Of a DNA stretch of 64,000 bases, positions 1 to 9,371 are shown piece after piece. The translations under genes were made by a program, and so were the position numbers. Under the pieces are notes generated by a model. That model saw only the letters and a list, made by a program, of their open reading frames with translations, was not told the DNA's origin and did not search any database. The stretch's first letter is position 1. Every line of letters starts with the position of its first letter. The DNA lies in contig NZ_JAFNJU010000010.1 of assembly GCF_017368455.1 (NCBI RefSeq), forward strand, positions 100,106 to 164,105, given 5' to 3'. This DNA is from Proteiniclasticum aestuarii (lineage in GTDB: Bacteria; Bacillota; Clostridia; Clostridiales; Clostridiaceae).

Positions 1-22
1 AAGGAGCCTTCCGGCTCCTTTT
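1..22 (-). terminator. Rho-independent terminator after pyk
   Basis: An 8-bp perfect stem (AAGGAGCC / GGCTCCTT) with a 4-base loop lies 10 bases past the pyk stop codon. The U-tract expected on the minus strand would lie beyond the left window edge, so the terminator is only partly visible. Confidence 0.75.
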
Positions 23-32
23 ACATCAGAAT

Positions 33-1805
33 TTATGATTTTAAGACCGTACGTCCATTGATCACAAGACTTCTCTTGCCGTCGATGGTCACAAGGGTTC
101 CTTCCGTCAGGACAGACATGGCATTGGGAGCCTCCGCAATGACAGGAATGTCATGCTTCATAGCCTCCACGGAAATGTCCGGAGTCACCTGATTGGTTTC
201 CACAATGACGCCCGATACCTTGTGGATGATGTCCATATAGGTGTCATTGAGGGAGTTCACCACCAGAATATCTCCTGCCTGAATCTTCTCCTCAGCAGTC
301 TGAACAGAGATGGCCTTCTTGATGACACCACTGACAATCTGCTTGGTTTCATGGGTTCTCTTTCCCTGAAGAAGCACTTCTCCGATGAGATGCACCTTGA
401 TCATGTTGGTGGAACCGACGAAGTTGATGGGCAGTCCTGCGGTGATGACCACAAGTTCTCCATCATGGACGAATCCGCGCTTCTTGGCGATTTCCGATGT
501 GGTATCGATCATTTCATCGGTGGAGTTGTAAAGCTCTGCCACGATGGGATAGACACCCCAGTAGAGAAGAAGCTTTCTCGCTACGGACTTGCTTGGTGTG
601 ATGGCCAGCACCGGACACTCCGGTCTGAATCTGGACACATTCTTCGCGGTACTGCCGGATACCGTTGCGGAAATGATAGCCGATGCACCCAGCTCATAGG
701 CTGTTGTAACACTGGCCAGGCTGATGGCGATGGGCACAGAGGACGCATGGGTCAGCATCATTTTCGTGATGAGCTTATCATGATTGATTCTGCTTTCCGC
801 ATCTTCCGCGATCTTCACCATGGTCTCCACAGATTCCACAGGATACTTTCCATTGGCAGTTTCTCCTGAAAGCATGATGCAGTCGGAACCGTCAAAGATG
901 GCGTTGGCCACGTCTGATACCTCTGCTCTGGTAGGTCTTGGGAATCTCACCATGGATTCCAGCATCTGGGTCGCAGTGACCACAGGCTTTCCAGCCTGAT
1001 TGCACATTTCGATGATTTTCTTCTGAATACCTGGTACCTGCTCCAGTGGGATTTCAACCCCCATGTCTCCTCTGGCTACCATGATACCGTCGGAATACTT
1101 GATGATCTCTTCTACATTGTCCACACCTTCCTGGTTCTCGATCTTGGACATGAGGAAAATATCTTCTCCGCCCAGGTTTCTTAAAACCTTACGAATGGCA
1201 AGGACGTCTTCCGCTTTACGGATGAAGGACGCAGCAACAATGTCCACACCCATTTCCACACCGAACTTCAGATCATCCAGATCCTTCTCCGTCAGTGCAG
1301 GCAGCTGGGTCTTCACGCCGGGCAGATTGATTCCCTTATGGTTGGAAATGGTGCCGGAGTTAAGGATTCTGCAGGTGATGACACCTGTCGCCTCATTCAT
1401 GGCCGTGACTTCCAGTGCAACCAGTCCATCATCCACAAGGATTCTGGAACCGATATGGACATCCTCTGCCAGCTTTTCATAGGACAGGGAGAATTTCTTG
1501 TCGTCTCCCAGAACCTCTTCTTTGGTATGAATGTCTATGAAATTTCCTTCATGAAGCAGCACCGGTGCATCCTTGAAATCATGGGTTCTGATTTCAGGAC
1601 CCTTGGTGTCAAGAAGAATCGCCACAAGCTTGTCCTGCTTTTCCGCTTCACTTCTTACCGTTTCCATCTTTTTCTTGTGATTCTCATGCACATCATGAGA
1701 GAAGTTGAATCGGGCAACATTCATTCCAGCACTGATTAGCTCACTCACCTTTTCCGGTGAATCAGATGTAGGTCCGATGGTACAGATAATTTTGGTTTTC
1801 CGCAT
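33..1805 (-). CDS. pyk: Pyruvate kinase with extra C-terminal domain
   Basis: Pyruvate kinase converts phosphoenolpyruvate and ADP to pyruvate and ATP, the last step of glycolysis, in the cytoplasm. The 590-residue protein has the substrate/nucleotide motif NVARFNFSH (R32, N34, S36), catalytic K221 in MSKIENQEG with metal ligand E223, and VARGDMG (D247). After the usual core (to about residue 475) there is an extra PEP-utiliser-like domain (about 480-590), as in Bacillus-type enzymes. In this domain the usual TSHAA-type histidine motif reads VTPDISVEAM, so it should be non-catalytic. An AGGAGG site precedes the ATG. It follows pfkA by 20 bases, so the two are co-transcribed. Confidence 0.97.
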   Translation of the reverse strand: MRKTKIICTIGPTSDSPEKVSELISAGMNVARFNFSHDVHENHKKKMETVRSEAEKQDKLVAILLDTKGPEIRTHDFKDAPVLLHEGNFIDIHTKEEVLGDDKKFSLSYEKLAEDVHIGSRILVDDGLVALEVTAMNEATGVITCRILNSGTISNHKGINLPGVKTQLPALTEKDLDDLKFGVEMGVDIVAASFIRKAEDVLAIRKVLRNLGGEDIFLMSKIENQEGVDNVEEIIKYSDGIMVARGDMGVEIPLEQVPGIQKKIIEMCNQAGKPVVTATQMLESMVRFPRPTRAEVSDVANAIFDGSDCIMLSGETANGKYPVESVETMVKIAEDAESRINHDKLITKMMLTHASSVPIAISLASVTTAYELGASAIISATVSGSTAKNVSRFRPECPVLAITPSKSVARKLLLYWGVYPIVAELYNSTDEMIDTTSEIAKKRGFVHDGELVVITAGLPINFVGSTNMIKVHLIGEVLLQGKRTHETKQIVSGVIKKAISVQTAEEKIQAGDILVVNSLNDTYMDIIHKVSGVIVETNQVTPDISVEAMKHDIPVIAEAPNAMSVLTEGTLVTIDGKRSLVINGRTVLKS

Positions 1806-1825
1806 ACTCTTCCTCCTAAATCCTC

Positions 1826-2782
1826 TTAAACGAGGTCCATTGCAATCTGGTACAGTTTCTCATTGAAAGGTCTCTTCACACTTAACGCTTCATGGATGTC
1901 ATAATCCACGATATCACCCTTGACCGTTCCGATGACACGTCCCGATTTTCCTTCCATCAGGAGTTCCACCGCACGATGCCCCATCTTGGATGCCAGCACT
2001 CTGTCAAAGGCAGTCGGCGCTCCACCTCTCTGGATATGTCCCAGAACCGTGGCTCTGGTTTCAATGCCTGAAACATCTTCGATCTTCTTGGCGATCTCAT
2101 GGGAGTTTCCTACCCCTTCTGCGATGACCACCAGATTATGATGCTTCATCTGTCTTCTTCCATCCATGACGGTCTTGATGATTTCCTCATCCGTGTATTT
2201 TCTCTCCGGAACAAGAATGGTGGTTGCTCCACCGGCAAGTCCCGCATAAAGCGCAAGATCTCCACAGTCCCTTCCCATGACCTCCACCACGGAAACTCTC
2301 TGGTGGGAGGATGAGGTATCTCTGATCTTGTTGATGGCATCGATGACGGTGTTCTGTGCCGTATCGAATCCGATGGTACGATCCGTATAGGCCAGGTCAT
2401 TGTCGATGGTGCCTGGGATCCCTATGGTCTGTATACCCAGCTCTGAAAGGCCCTTGGCCCCCATGAAGGATCCATCTCCACCGATGACCACAAGGCCTTC
2501 GATGCCATAGATCTTCAGTACCTGGGCTGCCTTTTCCCTCACTGCAAGATCCTTGAATTCCGGGAATCTGGCGGTCTTCAGGATCGTTCCACCTCTTTGT
2601 ATGATGTCGGATACGGATCTTCTGTCCATGGGGAGAATCTCCCCCTCATGCAGTCCCATGTATCCTTTGTATATCCCCATAACTTCTATGTTGTTCACTA
2701 GCGCTGTTCTTGTCACGGCTCTGATGGCAGCATTCATTCCTGGCGCATCTCCACCGCTGGTTAATATCCCGATTTTCTTCAT
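1826..2782 (-). CDS. pfkA: ATP-dependent 6-phosphofructokinase
   Basis: This enzyme phosphorylates fructose 6-phosphate to fructose 1,6-bisphosphate, the committed step of glycolysis, as a cytoplasmic tetramer. At 318 residues it has the standard bacterial length. The nucleotide loop GGDAPGMN is at residues 10-17, GGDGS at 101-105 (glycine 104 marks ATP rather than pyrophosphate use), and the catalytic aspartate is D127 in PGTIDND. A strong AGGAGG site precedes the ATG. It is the first gene of a pfkA-pyk operon with its own promoter in the gap after dnaE. Confidence 0.98.
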   Translation of the reverse strand: MKKIGILTSGGDAPGMNAAIRAVTRTALVNNIEVMGIYKGYMGLHEGEILPMDRRSVSDIIQRGGTILKTARFPEFKDLAVREKAAQVLKIYGIEGLVVIGGDGSFMGAKGLSELGIQTIGIPGTIDNDLAYTDRTIGFDTAQNTVIDAINKIRDTSSSHQRVSVVEVMGRDCGDLALYAGLAGGATTILVPERKYTDEEIIKTVMDGRRQMKHHNLVVIAEGVGNSHEIAKKIEDVSGIETRATVLGHIQRGGAPTAFDRVLASKMGHRAVELLMEGKSGRVIGTVKGDIVDYDIHEALSVKRPFNEKLYQIAMDLV

Positions 2783-2818
2783 TTCTTATCCTCCTAAAAG
2801 AGAGGCAGAAGAGTTTAT

Positions 2819-2900
2819 CTTCCGTCCACAAAAATTTTAGCCCATACTATTGTATATCTAAAATGAAATGATTTCAAGAAGATGATATCACTTCCGTCCA
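2819..2900. repeat. 10-bp direct repeats flanking the pfkA promoter
   Basis: CTTCCGTCCA occurs at 2819-2828 (5' leader of pfkA) and again at 2891-2900 (upstream of the -35 box), 72 bases apart, roughly seven helical turns. The placement suggests paired regulator sites, but the binding factor is unknown and chance cannot be excluded. Confidence 0.4.
2849..2877 (-). promoter_or_regulatory. pfkA-pyk promoter
   Basis: On the minus strand, TTGAAA (2872-2877) is followed after 17 bases by TACAAT (2849-2854), a near-consensus sigma-A promoter about 65 bases upstream of the pfkA start. The 10-bp sequence CTTCCGTCCA flanks it on both sides (2819-2828 and 2891-2900). Confidence 0.75.
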
Positions 2901-2913
2901 GTACGTAAAATTC

Positions 2914-5900
2914 TTAACTTTCAACAAGTTTCACGTTCTCTTCACCCAGTTTCTCCTTCAGCATCCGAACCACAGGGGAAGCACTGTCAATCCACAGTTC
3001 TCTGGCAAGTTGCATCACATCTCTCTTGTCCGTAGCCACCACAATGACAGGTGTGTCTCCTCCGAAGGTCTTCAGCACAGGCCTCAGGGCCTTCACCATG
3101 AGCTTGGCATCACCCATATTCTTAAACCTCAGGTAGAGTTTAGCGCTTTTCGCGGCAGTGAGATCCCCCACCGTTTCCACAATGAGCTTCGGGTTCTCCT
3201 CCTCCTTCAACGACAGTCTCCCCTTCACCAGCACAATGCTGTCTTCCTTGAGGTAGGAAACCACCTTATCGTAGGTTTTGGGAAACACGATGCACTCCAG
3301 AACCCCGGAGAGGTCCTCCAGATTCATGAAGGCCATCATGGCAGAATTTCTCGTGATCTTTCTTGTGATGTCCCGGATCATACCGCCGAGGATCACTCTT
3401 TCTCCGTCCTTGAATCCGCTCTTTTTCATCATGGCGTCGGCATAAAGGGCGGCATCGTCTCTCACATCATCCAGGATATCATCGCTTTCCGAGAGAATAT
3501 CAGACACTTTGTGACTGACCGCCTTTCTCAGCGTCTCCTCATATTCATCCAGAGGATGACCCGTAAGATACATGCCCGTCATTTCCTTCTCCATGAAGAG
3601 CAGATCCCTGTGATCGAATTCTCTGAGATCCGGATACTCCACTTTCACCGTATCCTCGTCTTCCAGGATGTCCCCGAACAGTGAAACCTGCCCGTCGATG
3701 TTCTTTCTGCTTTTCTGCGCAAAGCTTTCAATGATCTTCTCGTGGACAGCCAGCATCTGGGCACGACTTCCGTCCAGACCATCGAAGGAACCCGCCTTGA
3801 TGAGGGCTTCCACTGCTCTTTTATTCAGTCCCGTGGCCGTGTTTCGCTCAATGAAGTCCATGAGATTTTTGTAGTTACCGTTTCTGTTTCTCTCGGAAAC
3901 CAGAGCATCCACGAAATTCTTTCCGACGCCTTTGATGGCACCAAGACCAAAGAGAATTTTCCCGTCTCTGACCTTGTATCGGAACTCCGAACTGTTGATT
4001 TCAGGAGAGACCACCTCAATGCCCAGACTTTTCGCAAACCTCAGGTAGGAGAAGCACTTGTCGGCATTGCCCAGGAAGCTGTTCAGCATGGCTGCTGTGA
4101 ACTCCGCAGGATGATACCGCATGAGATAGGCCGTCTGATAGCCGATGACCGCATAGGCTGCCGCATGGGCCTTGTTGAAGGCATAGCTCGCAAAATCCAT
4201 CATCTGATTGAAGATGGTGTTGGCCACCTTCTCACTGATGCCGTTGCGGACGCACCCAGGCACCACCACCTGTCCCTTTTCGTCCACCAGTCCATAGATG
4301 AAGCTCTTTCTTTCCTCTTCCATGACATCATGCTTCTTCTTGCTCATGGCTCTTCGGACCAGGTCTGATCGTCCCAGGGAATAGCCCGCCAGGTCTCTCA
4401 CGATCTGCATGACCTGCTCCTGATAGATGATTACACCATAGGTCACGGACAGGATGGGCTCCAGCTCCTTGCACAGATAGGTGATCTTCTCGGGGTTGTT
4501 CTTGTTCTCGATGTATTTCGGAATCTCCGACATAGGTCCCGGCCTGTAGAGGGAGATCCCCGCGATGATGTCCTCTAGAGAATCCGGCTTCAGCTCCTTC
4601 ATGAAGCTTGTCATTCCTGCGGATTCCAGCTGGAAGACCCCTACGGTCTTTCCTTCACCGATCATCTTGTAGACCTCGGGATCCGTCAGGGAGAGGGTAT
4701 CCACATCAATCTCAATGCCGCTGGCTTCCTTCACCATATCCACCGTATCCCGCATCACCGTCAGCGTTCGAAGGCCCAGGAAGTCCATTTTGAGCAGTCC
4801 CAGCTCTTCCAGAGTGTTCATGGTGAACTGGGTCACGATGGATTCCTCGTTTCTCTGCAGAGGCACATAGTTCACCAGGGGCTTCTCGGAGATCACCACC
4901 CCCGCCGCATGGGTGGAGGAGTGTCTGCTGAGCCCTTCCAGTTTTCTGGAAATATCCAGCAGCTCCATGACGCGTCCATCGTCTTCATAGACTCTTCTAA
5001 GCTCTGGATTCATCTCGATGGCCTTATCCAGGGTGATGCCCAGAACACCGGGAATCATCTTGGCGATCTGGTCCACTTCCCCGTAGGGATAGTTCATGGC
5101 ACGTCCCACATCCCGGATGCAGGCCCTGGCGGCCATGGTTCCGAAGGTGATGATCTGGGCCACGTTGTCCGCTCCGTATTTTCCCACCACATAGTCGATG
5201 ACTTCTCCTCTTCGTTCATAGCAGAAGTCCGAGTCGATATCCGGCATGGAGATTCGTTCCGGGTTCAGGAACCGTTCAAACAGCAGATTGTACCGGATGG
5301 GGTCGATCTTGGTGATATTGAGGCAGTAGGACACGCAGGACCCTGCGGCGCTTCCTCTTCCCGCCCCCGTGGCAATGCCGTTGTCATTGGCGAATCTGAT
5401 GAAGTCCCAGACGATGAGAAAATAATCCACATAGCCCATCTGGTTCATGATGCCCAGCTCATAGTCGATGCGGCGGATGATCTTCTGCTCCTCTTCTCCC
5501 TGAAGTGACCGGAGGGCTTCCACATCCACCGGTTTTCCTCTGTAGCCGCTGAAGACATCATATTTCTCCACCATGCCCTCATAGGTTCTCAAAGTGAGAT
5601 ACTGGTAGGGATCCGCACCTTCCGGCAGTGGAAACTTGGGCAGCTTCGATACATGGAACTCATAGTCGAAACGGCACTTCTTCGCGATCTTCACGGTATT
5701 CTCCAGTGCTTCGGGAATATACTGGAACAGCTCATGCATCTCCTCATAGGATTTCAGATAGAACTGATCCGATGGGTAGCGCATCCGGTTCTCCTCATCC
5801 ACGGTCTTTCCCGTCTGGATGCAGAGGAGAATATCGTGGGCTCTGGAGTCTTCCTTCTTCAGATAATGCACATCATTGGTACAGACCAGTGGAATATCTA

Positions 5901-6489
5901 GTTCCCTGGCCAGAGTGATGTTAAGCTTATTGACCTTCTTCTGCTCTTCCAGACCATGGTCCTGCAGTTCCAGATAGTAATCCTCCTTGAAGACGCGCTT
6001 GTAGAACAACGCAGCTTCTCTGGCTCTCTCCGGCATATCCAGATTGAAGAACTCCTGCACCTCTCCACCTAAGCAGGCCGACAGGCAGATGAGTCCTTCC
6101 GCGTGCTTTTCGATGAAAGCGTGGTCCACTCTGGGTTTATAATAGAACCCCTCCAGAGATGCAGCCGACACGATCTTCATGAGGTTCTCATACCCGGTCT
6201 CGTTCTTCGCAAGAAGAACCAGATGATGGGTGGTGTTTTCCGGGTCCTGATGTTTGATGTGCATGTCTTTGGCCGCCACATAGATCTCGCATCCGATGAT
6301 GGGCGTGATCCCGGCTTTCTTTGCCGCCTTGTAGAACTCTACGGCGCCATACATGCTTCCGTGGTCTGTAATGGCCACGTATTCCATGCCCAGCTCCTTG
6401 GCTCTTCCGATGATGCCGTCGATTTTCGCTGACCCATCCAGAAGACTGTATTCCGTATGCAGATGTAGATGGGCAAATGCTCTTTCCAT
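2914..6489 (-). CDS. dnaE: DNA polymerase III alpha subunit, DnaE type
   Basis: This is a replicative C-family DNA polymerase catalytic subunit of 1191 residues. The N-terminal PHP domain opens with HLHLHTEYSLLDG (residues 8-20). The palm carries the catalytic pair D417/D419 in MPDIDSD, preceded by GAGRGSAAGS. The conserved IIYQEQVMQI and RRAMSKKK segments follow, and a C-terminal OB-fold domain is near residue 1000-1080. No proofreading exonuclease insertion is present, so it is DnaE rather than PolC; Firmicutes usually have both. A GAAAGGAAA-type site precedes the ATG. It sits upstream of pfkA-pyk with no obvious terminator between them. Confidence 0.97.
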   Translation of the reverse strand: MERAFAHLHLHTEYSLLDGSAKIDGIIGRAKELGMEYVAITDHGSMYGAVEFYKAAKKAGITPIIGCEIYVAAKDMHIKHQDPENTTHHLVLLAKNETGYENLMKIVSAASLEGFYYKPRVDHAFIEKHAEGLICLSACLGGEVQEFFNLDMPERAREAALFYKRVFKEDYYLELQDHGLEEQKKVNKLNITLARELDIPLVCTNDVHYLKKEDSRAHDILLCIQTGKTVDEENRMRYPSDQFYLKSYEEMHELFQYIPEALENTVKIAKKCRFDYEFHVSKLPKFPLPEGADPYQYLTLRTYEGMVEKYDVFSGYRGKPVDVEALRSLQGEEEQKIIRRIDYELGIMNQMGYVDYFLIVWDFIRFANDNGIATGAGRGSAAGSCVSYCLNITKIDPIRYNLLFERFLNPERISMPDIDSDFCYERRGEVIDYVVGKYGADNVAQIITFGTMAARACIRDVGRAMNYPYGEVDQIAKMIPGVLGITLDKAIEMNPELRRVYEDDGRVMELLDISRKLEGLSRHSSTHAAGVVISEKPLVNYVPLQRNEESIVTQFTMNTLEELGLLKMDFLGLRTLTVMRDTVDMVKEASGIEIDVDTLSLTDPEVYKMIGEGKTVGVFQLESAGMTSFMKELKPDSLEDIIAGISLYRPGPMSEIPKYIENKNNPEKITYLCKELEPILSVTYGVIIYQEQVMQIVRDLAGYSLGRSDLVRRAMSKKKHDVMEEERKSFIYGLVDEKGQVVVPGCVRNGISEKVANTIFNQMMDFASYAFNKAHAAAYAVIGYQTAYLMRYHPAEFTAAMLNSFLGNADKCFSYLRFAKSLGIEVVSPEINSSEFRYKVRDGKILFGLGAIKGVGKNFVDALVSERNRNGNYKNLMDFIERNTATGLNKRAVEALIKAGSFDGLDGSRAQMLAVHEKIIESFAQKSRKNIDGQVSLFGDILEDEDTVKVEYPDLREFDHRDLLFMEKEMTGMYLTGHPLDEYEETLRKAVSHKVSDILSESDDILDDVRDDAALYADAMMKKSGFKDGERVILGGMIRDITRKITRNSAMMAFMNLEDLSGVLECIVFPKTYDKVVSYLKEDSIVLVKGRLSLKEEENPKLIVETVGDLTAAKSAKLYLRFKNMGDAKLMVKALRPVLKTFGGDTPVIVVATDKRDVMQLARELWIDSASPVVRMLKEKLGEENVKLVES

Positions 6490-6528
6490 AACTCGTTTCC
6501 TTTCTGTATGTTTGCGTGAAGCTGCCTC

Positions 6529-6819
6529 TTAGGCTGTGAAGTCGCAGGCTTTGGATGCTTCCAGCATGGGTCTTAGGTTCGCCAGCACTTCATTCACATG
6601 ATACTCGTGCACCTGATAGGCATCCATATCCTCCTTGGAATCAAAGGTGGTGATGAGGCAGATGTCATAGCTTCTTTCGGTGAAAAGCTCATCTTTCCCA
6701 ACAGTGAGTCCTTTCAGCTGGGGTATCTTTCCTTCCATGGATGTAAGGATGTTTCTGGCCTTGTCCATATTCTCCGGGCTGTTGTCCTTCAGTTTGAAAA
6801 GTACTACGTGATAAAACAT
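6529..6819 (-). CDS. Dabb-family stress-responsive alpha/beta-barrel protein
   Basis: A 96-residue protein beginning MFYHVVLFKLKD, typical of the Dabb (dimeric alpha-beta barrel) family. Members are small cytoplasmic dimers found in bacteria and plants; some bind or process small aromatic molecules, but most have no known role. The central FDSKEDMDAYQVHEYH segment is the conserved Dabb core. AGGAGG precedes the ATG by 8 bases. It lies 39 bases upstream of dnaE and may be read with it. No substrate can be inferred. Confidence 0.85.
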   Translation of the reverse strand: MFYHVVLFKLKDNSPENMDKARNILTSMEGKIPQLKGLTVGKDELFTERSYDICLITTFDSKEDMDAYQVHEYHVNEVLANLRPMLEASKACDFTA

Positions 6820-6901
6820 ATATTGTCCTCCTGATTTCTCTCATTATTCATTGTCTTAGAATCTGTTCTTTCATGGATCTCCGTTTTCTAAAATGAGGCA
6901 C

Positions 6902-8200
6902 CTAATCATCCAGCGTATGCAGCACATTGAGCCTGGAGGCTGCTATGAGCTTGTCCCGGGAGCGCAGGGCCACATCCACTTTGGAATGAAGCTTTGACGT
7001 CTTGATGATGCTGATCTCCATGGTGAACCTGGCATCGATGCCCAGCACCTCATAGAAATCCGTGGAGCATTTATCGAGGCTGCAGCTGTAATACTGGTTC
7101 TGCAGATGGGAGATGGCGGTTTTGGACATGAGCATGGACAAAAGACCTCTGGACGCATTGCCCAGCGGGTCCAGAAATTCCGGCGATACGACGCCACTGT
7201 AGTAGAATTTTCCGTCTCTCTTCTCCACCACCAGGCTTCTTATGATCTTATCCTCGATGGTGTCCGTTTCCATGGGCTTCATATGTCTTTCCTGAAGGGC
7301 CTTCAGGATATCCGTTCTTGTGATGACCCCCACTAGAATGCCTTCCTCCGTCACAGGACAGATGGGCAGATTCTCCCAGTCCATGATATGGGCCACATAG
7401 GACACGGTGGTCTTGGGCGTCACGGAGATGTTCACCTTTCTCATGACGTCGCCCACCAGGTCCGTATCTTCTCGTCCCAGGGTTTCCTTAGGTGTTATGA
7501 TGCCCTGGACCACCATCTTCCGGTCCACCACGGGAAACTTTTCGTGGCCGGATTTCTCTGAAATCTTCAGATAATCCCTTATGGTACTGTCCAGAAGCAG
7601 ATGATGGGTCTCCTTCTGGATGATGTCCTTCACATAAGGAATGGTCTGCTTGATGAGATTTTCCGATATCCCTCTGTTGATCATGGATGCAGTAGTGAAG
7701 GTGTCGTAGGAACAGGAAATAATGGGCAGCTTCAGCCTGTCCGCCAGGGCCACATTCTTCTCGCTGGCCTTGAAACCACCAGTGATCAGTACGCCCACCC
7801 CCATGTTCAGTGCCAGAGTATGGACTTCATCCCGATTTCCCACGATGAGCAGTCCGCCCATGGTCAGATATTTCTTCATGGCCTCCATGGTCATGGCACC
7901 GATGTTGAAGCGGTAGATGGTCTTCTCCACCCCGTCACTTCCACCTAGAAGTTCTCCATCCACAATCCGAATGATTTCATTGTAGGTGATGGACTCGATC
8001 TTCTTTTCCTTCTCGCTTTCGATCCGGATGGTACCGGTCCTTGGCAGGGTCTCCAGATACCCCTCTTCCTCCATGATCTTGATGGCCTTGTATGCCGTGG
8101 CATCACTGACCCCTCGATCCTTTGCCAGGGTTCTTACAGAGAGCTTCGTACCCAGCTGCATTTCCTTGATGTGCTCCATGATTCGATCTATCTTCGCCAC
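6902..8200 (-). CDS. HTH-DRTGG-CBS-hotdog protein (YtoI-like)
   Basis: A 432-residue multidomain protein. Order: a winged-helix DNA-binding region (about 1-60, with LSVRTLAKDRGVSDATAYKA), a DRTGG domain (about 70-180), two CBS motifs (about 190-305) that usually bind adenine nucleotides, and a C-terminal hotdog thioesterase-like domain (about 315-425). This matches Bacillus YtoI. Family knowledge suggests a nucleotide- or acyl-CoA-responsive regulator, but no target is established. The GTG start at 8200 overlaps the whiA stop by one base and follows an AAGGGGGG site, so the two are translationally coupled. Confidence 0.88.
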   Translation of the reverse strand: MAKIDRIMEHIKEMQLGTKLSVRTLAKDRGVSDATAYKAIKIMEEEGYLETLPRTGTIRIESEKEKKIESITYNEIIRIVDGELLGGSDGVEKTIYRFNIGAMTMEAMKKYLTMGGLLIVGNRDEVHTLALNMGVGVLITGGFKASEKNVALADRLKLPIISCSYDTFTTASMINRGISENLIKQTIPYVKDIIQKETHHLLLDSTIRDYLKISEKSGHEKFPVVDRKMVVQGIITPKETLGREDTDLVGDVMRKVNISVTPKTTVSYVAHIMDWENLPICPVTEEGILVGVITRTDILKALQERHMKPMETDTIEDKIIRSLVVEKRDGKFYYSGVVSPEFLDPLGNASRGLLSMLMSKTAISHLQNQYYSCSLDKCSTDFYEVLGIDARFTMEISIIKTSKLHSKVDVALRSRDKLIAASRLNVLHTLDD

Positions 8201-9150
8201 TACAGTCCCCCCTTCCTCAGTTCATCGGCTATTTTTTCGATCTTTCTCAATCTGTGGTTGACACCGGATTTCCCCACAGGAGGATTCAGCATCTCGCCCA
8301 GTTCCTTCAGCGATTCATCCGGATAATCCAGCCTCATCTCCGCCACTTCTCTAAGCGGTTTCGAAAGCCTTGAGAGTCCGATTTCCTTCTCTATGAGTCG
8401 GATCGACTCCACCTGCCGCACGGCTGCATTCACTGTCTTGGACAGATTGGCCGTCTCGCAGTTCACCAGTCTGTTCACGTTGTTTCTCATATCCTTCACG
8501 ATTCTGACGTTCTCGAACTCGAAAAGGCTGTTGTAAGCGCCGATGATGGATAGAATGTCCACAATCTGCTCCCCTTCCTTCAGGTATACGATATGGGCAT
8601 TCTTCCTGGCGATGACCTTGGAGGTGAGTCCATAGGAATTTATGAGTTCCTTGAGATCCTCCGCCAGCTCCAGAGCGTTCACCACAAATTCCAGATGATA
8701 GGCCTTTTCCGGATTGGATACGCTGCCTGACCCCAGAAAAGCCCCTTTTATGAATGCCTTCTTCAGCGCATCCGTATGGACCAGTTCTTCCCCGATGCTG
8801 TAATCCAGGCTGAACACATCCTCCTCGCTTCTGAGAATACCTGTCTCCATGAGCAGATCCTTCAGTCCCATGTCTTCGCTGATGACGATGACATAGACAT
8901 TGTTCTTCTTGAGGGAACCCGACTTCTTCACCAGAAGTCTTCCATGGATCTCCAGATGATCCTTCAGAAGCTTGAAGATGAACCTTGCTGTGGAAGGATT
9001 CTCCGTGGTGATCTTGAAGGCCAGCTTCGAGGAGCCGAAGGACAGTGTCCCCGACAGCCTCATGATGGCGGAAAGAATCGAGATGATTTCTTCCCTTGAT
9101 ATATCTGTATTTCTTGTTATTTCACTTTTCACTGTCGATGAAAATGACAT
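8200..9150 (-). CDS. whiA: Sporulation/cell-division regulator WhiA
   Basis: WhiA is a DNA-binding protein conserved in Gram-positive bacteria, linked to sporulation in actinomycetes and to division and chromosome segregation in Bacillus. The 316-residue protein has an N-terminal degenerate LAGLIDADG homing-endonuclease-like domain (GAFLGSGSVSNPEKAYH near residue 135-150) and a C-terminal helix-turn-helix (LREVAEMRLDYPDESLKELG, about 263-282) with KSGVNHRLRKI. The yvcK gene lies directly upstream, as in other Firmicutes; rapZ is absent from this neighbourhood. Confidence 0.95.
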   Translation of the reverse strand: MSFSSTVKSEITRNTDISREEIISILSAIMRLSGTLSFGSSKLAFKITTENPSTARFIFKLLKDHLEIHGRLLVKKSGSLKKNNVYVIVISEDMGLKDLLMETGILRSEEDVFSLDYSIGEELVHTDALKKAFIKGAFLGSGSVSNPEKAYHLEFVVNALELAEDLKELINSYGLTSKVIARKNAHIVYLKEGEQIVDILSIIGAYNSLFEFENVRIVKDMRNNVNRLVNCETANLSKTVNAAVRQVESIRLIEKEIGLSRLSKPLREVAEMRLDYPDESLKELGEMLNPPVGKSGVNHRLRKIEKIADELRKGGL

Positions 9151-9239
9151 AGTATCACCCGAACCTGTTCTATTTTTATTGTAAATTCTGCAGTTTTCTC
9201 CATCTTTAACAGACAGTTTTAGTACAGTTTACCTTTCTA

Positions 9240-9248
9240 ATTATACCA
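9240..9248 (-). promoter_or_regulatory. Extended -10 promoter for whiA
   Basis: The minus strand reads TGGTATAAT about 90 bases upstream of the whiA ATG: a consensus extended -10 box. No convincing -35 box is present, which is normal for extended -10 promoters. Confidence 0.55.
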
Positions 9249-9289
9249 TAACACCAGAAATCATAGAACGGATAAGCACCCATTCACCA

Positions 9290-9344
9290 CAATTAAAATA
9301 GAGGTGTTCCGACACCGGCAGATCGCCTTGGTCAGAACACCTTC
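9290..9344 (-). terminator. Stem-loop terminator after yvcK
   Basis: AGGTGTTC pairs with GAACACCT (arms 9302-9309 and 9335-9342) with further pairing inside, then CTATTTTAATT on the minus strand. It separates yvcK from the whiA promoter. Confidence 0.6.
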
Positions 9345-9371
9345 TTTACTTCAGAATCCAGGATTTTCTTC

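Noticed and set aside
153..1739. Long open frames on the plus strand across pyk
   Set aside because: They lie opposite a complete pyruvate kinase with all catalytic motifs, have no ribosome sites and encode low-complexity sequences; they are shadows of codon bias.
2783..2913. A terminator between dnaE and pfkA
   Set aside because: No stem-loop with a U-tract was found; only the pfkA promoter and direct repeats are present.
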